Assembly (NCBI RefSeq): GCF_027111295.1
Contig: NZ_CP114287.1
Coordinates: forward strand, 744,001 to 808,000
Reading direction: 5' to 3'
DNA: 64,000 nt
From: Flavobacterium gelatinilyticum
GTDB lineage: Bacteria; Bacteroidota; Bacteroidia; Flavobacteriales; Flavobacteriaceae
This document shows positions 42,098-50,467 of this stretch, in pieces (position 1 is the first letter of the stretch; each line of letters begins with the position of its first letter). The translations under genes and the position numbers were made by a program. The notes below the pieces were generated by a model that was not told the DNA's origin, did no database searches, and saw only the letters and a list, made by a program, of their open reading frames with translations.

Positions 42098-42571
42098 TTA
42101 AAATCCAATGTGAAATATCCTGGTGTCTTTTTCAGAAGTCTCCCATTCCATTTCTATTACAGTTCCTGCCAGCTTTTTAAGATCTTTATAATTACTCGGC
42201 TTGACAGCATAAAAATCTGCTCCCAGTTCAAATGCTTTTTCGATGCTGGACCTATCGCTGTCAGTGGAATAGATAATGATCTTTGCTTTCATGCCTGATC
42301 CGGTTTCCTTCCTGATCGTTTCAATGCAATGAACCATCTCTATGCCAGGCATACCGGTATTGAGAAAAATAAAATCAGGAAAAATATCAGACAATTTAGA
42401 TAACTGGTCTGTAAGCTGGTCTCTTGTGCTGATCTCTAGAATCTCAAATGGCTGATTTAGGGTCAGTAATGCCTCATGGAGCAGCATTCGGTCGTCCTCA
42501 TCATGGTCAGCAATACATACAACCTTTTTGGAATTTTCAGGCTCGGGCATTATATTTAGTTTGTCAGGCAA
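42098..42571 (-). CDS. Receiver-like protein with Asn in place of the phosphoacceptor Asp
   Basis: A 157-residue protein with a receiver fold: VVCIADHDEDDRMLLHEALL (acidic pocket, with His at the second position), FPDFIFLNTGMPGIEMVHCI, IIYSTDSDRSSIE and FYAVKPSNYKD. Aligned with the regulator at 13124 (LIFLDINRPG), position 71 is Asn instead of the phospho-accepting Asp, while the Lys and the Ser/Thr remain. It is therefore probably a pseudo-receiver that works by binding, not by phosphorylation, unless Asn71 is deamidated. A second in-frame ATG at 42550 may be the true start. Confidence 0.8.
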   Translation of the reverse strand: MPDKLNIMPEPENSKKVVCIADHDEDDRMLLHEALLTLNQPFEILEISTRDQLTDQLSKLSDIFPDFIFLNTGMPGIEMVHCIETIRKETGSGMKAKIIIYSTDSDRSSIEKAFELGADFYAVKPSNYKDLKKLAGTVIEMEWETSEKDTRIFHIGF

Positions 42572-42877
42572 ACATAAAACTATAATCTAAGAATCCGCAG
42601 CCGCTTATATTTCTATAATACTTTGTAAATTTTTAAAAAATGGAATTACATCCGTTATCCGGTTAATAATGTTTAAAGATAGTTCTACCATTATTACCAA
42701 ACAATTAAAAGTAAAATAGTTTGACAATTTCCATGCTAAAAATGGGAATTATGTAATTTACTAGTAAGAATTTACGCTCAAAAGAATCAAATACTGATTT
42801 GACACCATTTCTGCCGCCAAATTTTACGGCTTCCAATTTAAATCAAATATTTTGTTCTCCTCATTATATACATTCTC
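42572..42877. other. Intergenic region with partial palindrome
   Basis: 306 bp, AT-rich. It contains the hairpin at 42726-42756 listed separately; nothing else is recognisable. Confidence 0.45.
42726..42756. repeat. Imperfect hairpin sharing ATGGGAATTATGTAA with 41113-41149
   Basis: AATTTCCAT, seven-base spacer, ATGGGAATT, then ATGTAA. The 15-bp segment at 42742-42756 is identical to the right arm of the perfect palindrome at 41.1 kb in the same orientation. The two bracket the two receiver genes. Confidence 0.5.
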
Positions 42878-44446
42878 TTAATTTGTTTTCAACTGCTGCT
42901 CAAAGGCTAACAATGCAATCTCATTTAGAAAATTATTTATCATCTCCTCATTATTAAAATCCTGCTCTTTCATTGAGCGATTTTTAACTAATTCTAACCC
43001 GAATATTTTTTTTATAAATTCTGGAAGCATATTGAGAATATTTGCGTCAGCAATAACTTTTTCAGGAAAAAACAGCCTCGCAATTCTTTGTTTCATTAAT
43101 ACATCTGACAGCTCGTAAACCTCTGCTAAGCGATGGAATATACTATCACCTGCATTCTTTGCATAAATCCCTGACCCTGCATTTAAGGCCAGCTCACGCA
43201 ATTCCGAAGCATATTTTTTCAAATAAGCTTTACAGTTTTCCTTTATCAGAAAATAATCATCATAATCAATTTTTCCTTCTGAAAAAAGCCTATGTGCATT
43301 TAAGCTTCTGTCAATTGATCCATCCATTGCTTTTCCAATCTCACGCTTTTTTATTTGATAGTCCTGCTGTCTTCCCTTATCAATCTCTTTCAATAAATCA
43401 TTGGCTATTTTACAGAAAGAGACATCAATCTTAATGTCCTTAAGAAACAGCTGGAAACCTGCATTAATATAATCAGCCCTGATTCTATATTTGCATTTTC
43501 CGGTACAATGATAGTAATAGTATTTCCTGCTCCTTCCCTGTGAAGAACTTCCGGTTAGTGTTTTTCCGCAATCAGGACACAGCAGAATTCCCCTTAATAA
43601 ATAGTTTTCATTAAGAACTCTTTTCTTTTTAACAAGTCTTGAGTTTCTTAGATTTCTTAAATTTTTTTGTACTTGTTCAAAAAGTGCCACGGATACAATT
43701 CCTGCATGCAGTCCGTCAATAATCCTGCTCTTTTCATTTCCGGTTTCAGGAATTTTGATCTGCCCGCAATAAATAGGATTTCGCACTAACATGTAAAAGG
43801 CACTTCTGCTGCATTTTAAGCCTTTAGCAACAGCCTCTTTATATATTTCTGACAGCGTAACTCTTTTTGCCTTAATTATTTCTTCAAACACTTCCCTAAT
43901 TATAAAAGCTTCAGGGGCATAAGCAGCAATATACTTTTTCCCATCTGCTGTTATTTTATTCCTATATCCTAAAGGAGCCTTATTTATCCAGCGTCCCTCC
44001 AGCCTCGCTTTCTGAAGACCTAAGCTTACGTTCCGGCTTTTCTTATCATTTTCAACTTCAGATGTGGCCAGATACACGGCAAGTATTATCTTGCTTTCGG
44101 GTATGGAAAAATCAATCGGCTGATCTATGGCTTGGAGCGATACTCCTAATTTTTGAAGTTTCTCAAGCATTATGTAGGCATCTGTGATATTACGGCTGAA
44201 TCTGTCCCAGTATGTAAAAAGAATAGTTACAGGAGAATTTTTAAGATATTTGATCTTAGTCATTAATTTATTCCACGCCGGACGGTTAAATGTTTTAGCC
44301 GAAAAATCCTCAAATATCGTTTCAGCAATAACGAGACTGTTATATTTACAGTAATGCACAAGCCGTTCTAACTGGCTGCGCTGGGAATATCCTTTTACAG
44401 CCTGCTCATCGGTACTTACTCGTATGTACAGATAAACCACAGGCAT
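42878..44446 (-). CDS. Large serine recombinase
   Basis: A 522-residue site-specific recombinase. Resolvase domain 1-150 with the nucleophile Ser11 in YLYIRVSTDEQAVKGYSQRS, and the conserved LFTYWDRFSRN segment. Recombinase domain 155-260 (KAPLGYRNKI, SEIYKEAVAKGLKCSRSAFY, then VRNPIYCGQI). Zinc-ribbon at about 290-330 (LLCPDCGKTLTGSSSQGRSR ... CTGKCKYR) and a C-terminal coiled coil. This is the integrase type of many integrative elements. No other phage or conjugation genes are seen nearby, so it may be a relic or a stand-alone recombinase of a small island next to the CRISPR locus. No att site was identified. Confidence 0.9.
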   Translation of the reverse strand: MPVVYLYIRVSTDEQAVKGYSQRSQLERLVHYCKYNSLVIAETIFEDFSAKTFNRPAWNKLMTKIKYLKNSPVTILFTYWDRFSRNITDAYIMLEKLQKLGVSLQAIDQPIDFSIPESKIILAVYLATSEVENDKKSRNVSLGLQKARLEGRWINKAPLGYRNKITADGKKYIAAYAPEAFIIREVFEEIIKAKRVTLSEIYKEAVAKGLKCSRSAFYMLVRNPIYCGQIKIPETGNEKSRIIDGLHAGIVSVALFEQVQKNLRNLRNSRLVKKKRVLNENYLLRGILLCPDCGKTLTGSSSQGRSRKYYYYHCTGKCKYRIRADYINAGFQLFLKDIKIDVSFCKIANDLLKEIDKGRQQDYQIKKREIGKAMDGSIDRSLNAHRLFSEGKIDYDDYFLIKENCKAYLKKYASELRELALNAGSGIYAKNAGDSIFHRLAEVYELSDVLMKQRIARLFFPEKVIADANILNMLPEFIKKIFGLELVKNRSMKEQDFNNEEMINNFLNEIALLAFEQQLKTN

Positions 44447-44981
44447 AAGCAGGTAGATTTTACGGGGAAATCATTATTATTTAAAACGTAAAATTTAGGA
44501 AATTATTAGAAACGCAGGATACTAAATGTAAACAACATGTACTTAAAAGTCTATTGGACTTGATTTTTTTTTTTTGCAATAAAAATTTAAAGGGAATATA
44601 AAGCAATGTCAGTCTTCAAATATCAAAATGACAATTATGATAAAAGAATATTAAAATAAAGAATTCAGGAAAATTTAATGAAATAAAAAATAGTTAATCT
44701 TCAAGCTATTTCTTTTTTTGTTTGACTTAAAAAAAACTTTTAAGCATGAAAACTTAATGGATTAATTGCTTTTAATTGTTATCAATAATATGGCGTCAAC
44801 ACTTAATATATATTTCAAAACCAAGGATTAACTAATCTTTCATTATATAAATTGTTGAGCTAAAATCTGTAAATTATGGAAAACCGTAAAAACAAAATTT
44901 CTTTTAAGTCTAACTTTCGACAAATAATAAAGATTTCACTTAAGTTGAATCAAAGGATATTTATAATTTCAAATTGAATAT
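44447..44981. other. AT-rich spacer between serine recombinase and cas1
   Basis: 535 bp separating two divergent genes. No coding frame with family resemblance. It should contain the cas1 promoter and possibly the attachment site of the recombinase; neither could be defined. Confidence 0.45.
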
Positions 44982-45896
44982 ATGTTAAAGAGAACTATTT
45001 TAATTGAAAACAAATTTTCCATAACGGCAAAAAACAATCAGCTTGTGCTAAAATCAGAAATAAAAGAGAGCTCTATTCCAATTGAAGATATTGGTTTTCT
45101 TGTTCTCGATCATAATGAAATCTACCTCAGCATTCCTGCTATGAATTTACTTGTTGATAACAATACCTCTATTGTTATCTGCGGAAAGAATCATCTCCCT
45201 AACGGGATGCTGTTAAATCTTAACAGCCATCATATTCAGCAGGAAATATTCAAAAATCAGATTGAGGCTTCCATACCATTAAAAAAGCAGTTATGGCAGC
45301 AGACAATAATTGAAAAAATTAAAAACCAAGGTCAGCTGCTAGAGAAAATAACTAATTCTAAAAATAGTTTTTCATTCCTTGCAGGCAAAGTATTAAGCGG
45401 AGATTCATCTAATATGGAAGGGGCTGCGGCGCAGCAATATTGGAAATATTTCCCTCAACCAAATTTAGAATTTGATGGAATAAAAAGGGAACGATATGGA
45501 GACTATCCGAATAATTTTTTGAATTATGGATACGCAATTTTAAGAGCAGCAACTGCAAGAGCTCTTTCCGGAAGCGGCCTGCTCAATACGTTAGGAATCC
45601 ACCACAAAAGCAAGTATAATGCTTTTGCACTTGCTGATGATATCATGGAACCGTTTCGTCCCATTGTGGATGAAAAAGTCTTTGAAATTATGCAAAATTT
45701 CAAAGAGCAAGAGCTAAACACAGCTATTAAGGCGGAATTATTACAAATACTAACTAGGACAGTTTATTTTAAAGATGAGAAAAGCCCTTTAATGATAGGT
45801 TTGCAAAAAACTGCAAGTTCACTCCAACAATGCTTCACAGGAAATCGAAAAAAAATTAAATATCCTGCCTTATGGAGCTTAACGGATATAGAATAA
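44982..45896 (+). CDS. cas1: CRISPR integrase Cas1, type II
   Basis: A 304-residue Cas1 of the short type II form. N-terminal beta domain (ILIENKFSITAKNNQLVLKS), then the catalytic helical domain with Glu146 in SSNMEGAAAQQYWKYFP, His in TLGIHHKSKYNAFALADDIM and Asp in ADDIMEPFRPIVD. Cas1 with Cas2 inserts new spacers. The gene runs toward the array on the plus strand, opposite to cas9. Its stop codon overlaps the cas2 start in TAATG. Confidence 0.95.
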   Translation: MLKRTILIENKFSITAKNNQLVLKSEIKESSIPIEDIGFLVLDHNEIYLSIPAMNLLVDNNTSIVICGKNHLPNGMLLNLNSHHIQQEIFKNQIEASIPLKKQLWQQTIIEKIKNQGQLLEKITNSKNSFSFLAGKVLSGDSSNMEGAAAQQYWKYFPQPNLEFDGIKRERYGDYPNNFLNYGYAILRAATARALSGSGLLNTLGIHHKSKYNAFALADDIMEPFRPIVDEKVFEIMQNFKEQELNTAIKAELLQILTRTVYFKDEKSPLMIGLQKTASSLQQCFTGNRKKIKYPALWSLTDIE

Positions 45897-46201
45897 TGTG
45901 GCTGTTTGTTTTTTTTGATCTCCCCACAGAAACAAAAAAAGACAGACGAAATGCATCTGGATTTAGAAACAATTTACTAAAAGATGGATTTTCGATGATG
46001 CAATATTCTGTTTATGTACGCCACTGCGCAAGCAGCGAAAGCGCTGATGTTCATGAAAAAAGAATCCACAAACTACTTCCGCCATTAGGAAAAGTAAGTG
46101 TACTTCGAATAACGGATAAGCAATTTGGCAATATCTTAAATTTTTGGGGAAAAGCAGCCTTACCATCAGCACCTCAGCCTACACAACTAGAATTATTCTA
46201 G
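45896..46201 (+). CDS. cas2: CRISPR adaptation protein Cas2
   Basis: A 101-residue protein starting MWLFVFFDLPTETKKDRRNA, the classic Cas2 ferredoxin-like fold with the Asp after the first strand. I choose ATG 45896 because it overlaps the cas1 stop by one base (TAATG) and gives the standard N terminus; an upstream ATG at 45872 would add eight residues inside cas1. The C-terminal tail (APQPTQLELF) is typical of type II Cas2. Confidence 0.93.
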   Translation: MWLFVFFDLPTETKKDRRNASGFRNNLLKDGFSMMQYSVYVRHCASSESADVHEKRIHKLLPPLGKVSVLRITDKQFGNILNFWGKAALPSAPQPTQLELF

Positions 46202-46267
46202 TACTGATCTTTTATAATTATTAGCAAAGTTTCAACATTCAAGACCTTATTTACTAAACCCTACAAT

Positions 46268-46318
46268 AAAAAAAATGCCTCAATTATGGGTTATCAGACC
46301 ATAAAAGAGGCATTTTTC
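46268..46318 (+). terminator. Terminator between cas2 and the array
   Basis: AAAAATGCCTC (46271-46281) pairs with GAGGCATTTTT (46307-46317); an inner ATGG/CCAT stem extends the hairpin. A and T runs on both sides make it bidirectional, so cas1-cas2 transcription should not enter the array, and array transcripts from the right would end here. Confidence 0.8.
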
Positions 46319-46370
46319 TGAACGATATTTACATCTAAAGCTTTATATATCAGAAGGAAACGAGCCAACT

Positions 46371-49300
46371 AATATCGTGTTTTCTAATCTTTAATCAAAC
46401 CACAACTAGGTACTGTTGTACTTTGTCTATCACCACAATATCGTGTTTTCTAATCTTTAATCAAACCACAACAATAAGATCTTTTGCTTTTAATAAGCAG
46501 TAATATCGTGTTTTCTAATCTTTAATCAAACCACAACTGCCAATTGCTTTTCAAGGTTTTTTAATTCAATATCGTGTTTTCTAATCTTTAATCAAACCAC
46601 AACCGGTTTTACATTTTCAACAATCCACAAGCCAATATCGTGTTTTCTAATCTTTAATCAAACCACAACACGTTAAACTTGCCTATTGATTGAGCTGTTA
46701 ATATCGTGTTTTCTAATCTTTAATCAAACCACAACGCAGACGAATCATTGCTCTTTCCTATTATAAATATCGTGTTTTCTAATCTTTAATCAAACCACAA
46801 CTAATCTGTATTATTGTTTTGGCGAGTATTTAATATCGTGTTTTCTAATCTTTAATCAAACCACAACAGGAGAGGACATTTTTTCAAATAATAAGAAAAT
46901 ATCGTGTTTTCTAATCTTTAATCAAACCACAACACAGATACTGGAACATTTGACGAAGCGACAAATATCGTGTTTTCTAATCTTTAATCAAACCACAACA
47001 CTGCCTTTTTCCTTGTTTAAAACAGAAAAATATCGTGTTTTCTAATCTTTAATCAAACCACAACCTGTTGACTATTCATCTTCTTTATTTCTACAATATC
47101 GTGTTTTCTAATCTTTAATCAAACCACAACGGCAGAAGGATCTGATTGTTTAACTGTAAAAATATCGTGTTTTCTAATCTTTAATCAAACCACAACATTT
47201 CATCCTTAATCCAAAGAATAAAGCCAAATATCGTGTTTTCTAATCTTTAATCAAACCACAACTGAAGTTGTCAAATATTTTTTGATATTCAGAATATCGT
47301 GTTTTCTAATCTTTAATCAAACCACAACATATTTTTCATGCATTTCGTTACGCTGCTTAATATCGTGTTTTCTAATCTTTAATCAAACCACAACGAGGCC
47401 GGGGTAAATTTTACAAAAGTAAAAAATATCGTGTTTTCTAATCTTTAATCAAACCACAACTTTTACAAAACGGATTAATTAAGAAAATCAAATATCGTGT
47501 TTTCTAATCTTTAATCAAACCACAACTGCAACTTCACACTTAGCATCTTTTACAGCAATATCGTGTTTTCTAATCTTTAATCAAACCACAACTAGTCTGT
47601 ATTATTATTTTGCCGAGTATTTAATATCGTGTTTTCTAATCTTTAATCAAACCACAACAACAATGTTTCTTGGTCAATATTATCAGCAAATATCGTGTTT
47701 TCTAATCTTTAATCAAACCACAACCGGAAAAACGTCAATAGGGAAGTTCTTACAAATATCGTGTTTTCTAATCTTTAATCAAACCACAACATAATCGTTA
47801 ATACTATTCCTGCATTTTGAAATATCGTGTTTTCTAATCTTTAATCAAACCACAACGTCGTTAATTTGTTTCATAAAATATGTTTTAATATCGTGTTTTC
47901 TAATCTTTAATCAAACCACAACTGAATCAAATCGATTATGCTGACTATTTCAATATCGTGTTTTCTAATCTTTAATCAAACCACAACGTACAGTCGCACA
48001 ACATTGCGATAGTAATAAATATCGTGTTTTCTAATCTTTAATCAAACCACAACTCTGCTGTGAAATATACACGTTGCGTAATTAATATCGTGTTTTCTAA
48101 TCTTTAATCAAACCACAACATGGACCATGTTAGCCATGTAAAGAAGTAAAATATCGTGTTTTCTAATCTTTAATCAAACCACAACTTTGTACCAGAAATA
48201 AAAGTTAGCCCTGAAAATATCGTGTTTTCTAATCTTTAATCAAACCACAACATTTTATTATACAATGTATCGCCCAAAATAAATATCGTGTTTTCTAATC
48301 TTTAATCAAACCACAACTCCCTTTTCGACGGATCGGCCTGCGGCATGAATATCGTGTTTTCTAATCTTTAATCAAACCACAACGATTGTATGATGATTAT
48401 ACATCATTTTATAAATATCGTGTTTTCTAATCTTTAATCAAACCACAACATATGTACCGAACAAAAACATAGAGGATGAAATATCGTGTTTTCTAATCTT
48501 TAATCAAACCACAACGTATGAACTGCCTTTTCCTGGAATAAACTTAATATCGTGTTTTCTAATCTTTAATCAAACCACAACGGGTCATTTCTTTTAAAAT
48601 AGAAACGAACCAATATCGTGTTTTCTAATCTTTAATCAAACCACAACCAGAACAGCCATAAGCCGTTTTGCCTTTTAAATATCGTGTTTTCTAATCTTTA
48701 ATCAAACCACAACTTCTTTGTTCGTTGTTATTCTTACGATTTTAATATCGTGTTTTCTAATCTTTAATCAAACCACAACGTCTATTTGTACCTTGAAGCT
48801 TCCGAATAGAATATCGTGTTTTCTAATCTTTAATCAAACCACAACCGGACTCGTTTCTCATGTCTAGTCCGAGCAAATATCGTGTTTTCTAATCTTTAAT
48901 CAAACCACAACACGTGACTAGTTTTCTTTCGAATATTGTATAATATCGTGTTTTCTAATCTTTAATCAAACCACAACTGGGTGAGTCGTTGTCATACTTG
49001 CCGAAGTAATATCGTGTTTTCTAATCTTTAATCAAACCACAACGAAGCAATCGAAACATTACAAGAAAAAGGAATATCGTGTTTTCTAATCTTTAATCAA
49101 ACCACAACCGCTGTAGGCGTCACAACCTCAATCAATGAAATATCGTGTTTTCTAATCTTTAATCAAACCACAACTAGAATTCGATTCTTGTTTGCTCATT
49201 TTCTAATATCGTGTTTTCTAATCTTTAATCAAACCACAACTATATTATCAAGTATAGGACACACGCTTTTAATATCGTGTTTTCTAATCTTTAATCAAAC

Positions 49301-49833
49301 CACAACTAGCTTGAAAAATGCTAAACTTGATCGTACAATATCGTGTTTTCTAATCTTTAATCAAACCACAACATTGCAACCGGAACATCGTAATAAGAAT
49401 TAAATATCGTGTTTTCTAATCTTTAATCAAACCACAACTAATGGCGCTCCGTCGGTTATTGGTTCTTAATATCGTGTTTTCTAATCTTTAATCAAACCAC
49501 AACTTGTTTTAGTTTCTCTATTTTAATTTTTTGAATATCGTGTTTTCTAATCTTTAATCAAACCACAACACACTATGCACATCTGTTTTAATTTTTACAA
49601 ATATCGTGTTTTCTAATCTTTAATCAAACCACAACGGAACAACACTAGGTATGGTAACAGACCCGAATATCGTGTTTTCTAATCTTTAATCAAACCACAA
49701 CAGGAATGCCAACACGTGACATAATACTGTCAATATCGTGTTTTCTAATCTTTAATCAAACCACAACTTGTGTTCCGTCTGGTTTATGACCAAGAAAAAT
49801 ATCGTGTTTTCTAATCTTTAATCAAACCACAAC
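46371..49833 (-). CRISPR. Type II-C CRISPR array, 53 repeats and 52 spacers
   Basis: The 36-bp repeat begins AATATCGTGTTTTCTAATC and ends TTTAATCAAACCACAAC on the plus strand. I followed all copies: the first starts at 46371, the last at 49798, with a period of 66 bp (spacers 30 bp; several intervals are 65 bp). I saw no degenerate repeat, including both ends. The minus strand begins GTTGTGGTTTG, the usual crRNA orientation of type II-C repeats, and it pairs with the tracrRNA at 53.97 kb, so crRNAs are read from the minus strand. Spacers 7 and 19 are variants of one sequence. No window sequence outside the array was noticed as a protospacer, but I could not search systematically. Confidence 0.98.
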
Positions 49834-49887
49834 GAAAAGTTACAGCATTCCTACTGGGCGAATGCCATACCTTTTCGTTGTGGTTTG
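49823..49887. other. Hairpin made by the last repeat and an inverted copy of its end
   Basis: CAAACCACAACGAAAAG (49823-49839) and CTTTTCGTTGTGGTTTG (49871-49887) are exact reverse complements of 17 bp. Eleven bases of the left arm are the end of the last repeat and six lie outside it. Inside the loop GCATTC (49845-49850) and GAATGC (49860-49865) form a second stem. It lies at the end where minus-strand crRNA transcription would start. Confidence 0.7.
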
Positions 49888-49904
49888 GATGTTTAAAATT
49901 TGAA

Positions 49905-50199
49905 TTATGTCAAAGAACTATTATCAAAATCTTGTCTTCCTGTAATGGTAATAATCTCTATCCCTTCATCCCTTTTGATTTGATAATAAATATTATCAAC
50001 AACACATACGCAATACGATATCCTTTCTTTATGAAGTCTGCTGATGGAAATAAAAAAGGATTTCCCTCTATCCTATAAAACAATCATAAAACATAATAAA
50101 ATAGCTAATCCACTTGATTAACAACAAACTCACCAATCCCATAATAATAAATTCTTCTTAGATCTTCTTTGGCTTCGCTACTTAAATAAAGCTATACAT
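49905..50199 (-). pseudogene. Decayed RelE/ParE-type toxin gene
   Basis: The reading starts at ATG 50199 and reads MYSFI, then a stop and frame change. Pieces such as EEFIIMG(L)GEF, NPFLFPSADFIKKGYR and, in another frame, VDNIYYQIKRDEGIEIITIT then GRQDFDNSS can be recognised. The GxRYxVxxxxxIYYxIxxxxIxIxxIxxRxD ending is typical of ParE toxins, which target gyrase or, in RelE relatives, ribosomal mRNA. At least two frameshifts and several stops show that it is dead. It lies between the array and cas9. Confidence 0.7.
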
Positions 50200-50432
50200 T
50201 AGGCAGACCTTTTTTGAATTCTGCCAACATTTCTTCTTTAGTTTGTTTTTTTTCAAAACCGCTTTTTTCTCCTTTACCTATTTTAGCACAAACTCATAAT
50301 ATTCATCTTGTGAACTAGCTTGCTTAATCAAATAATTAATAGCTTCACTTTTACTACTAGATTCTTTATACTAACCTAATTTTTCAACCACTCTCCATTA
50401 GGTACTATTAAAGATATACTCTGTTGTATCAT
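50192..50432 (-). pseudogene. Decayed ParD-type antitoxin gene
   Basis: From ATG 50432: MIQQSISLIVPNGEWLKN, then TAG where the family has Gln, then a frame change leading to YKESSSKSEAINYLIKQASS followed by QDEYYEFVLK, and a final part EEMLAEFKKGLPNV ending at 50192. The ribbon-helix-helix start and the KSEAINYLIKQA helix match ParD. The stop overlaps the start region of the toxin relic, the normal coupled ParDE arrangement. Confidence 0.65.
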
Positions 50433-50467
50433 AATAATAACTTTGATTGGTAAATTTACATCAAATT

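Noticed and set aside
42878..44446. Prophage around the serine recombinase
   Set aside because: No terminase, capsid, tail, repressor or lysis gene is visible on either side. Only the recombinase is supported.
49188..49403. Open frame of 71 codons inside the CRISPR array
   Set aside because: It is made only of repeat-spacer units (repeated SCFLIFNQTTT motif) and is an artefact of the 66-bp period, which is a multiple of three.
49877..49990. GTTGTGGTTTG after the array as tracrRNA anti-repeat
   Set aside because: The match is in the crRNA sense for the plus strand and only 11 bp long. The sequence at 53.97 kb has a longer anti-repeat, nexus, terminator and promoter, so I regard the 49.88 kb segment as part of a hairpin.
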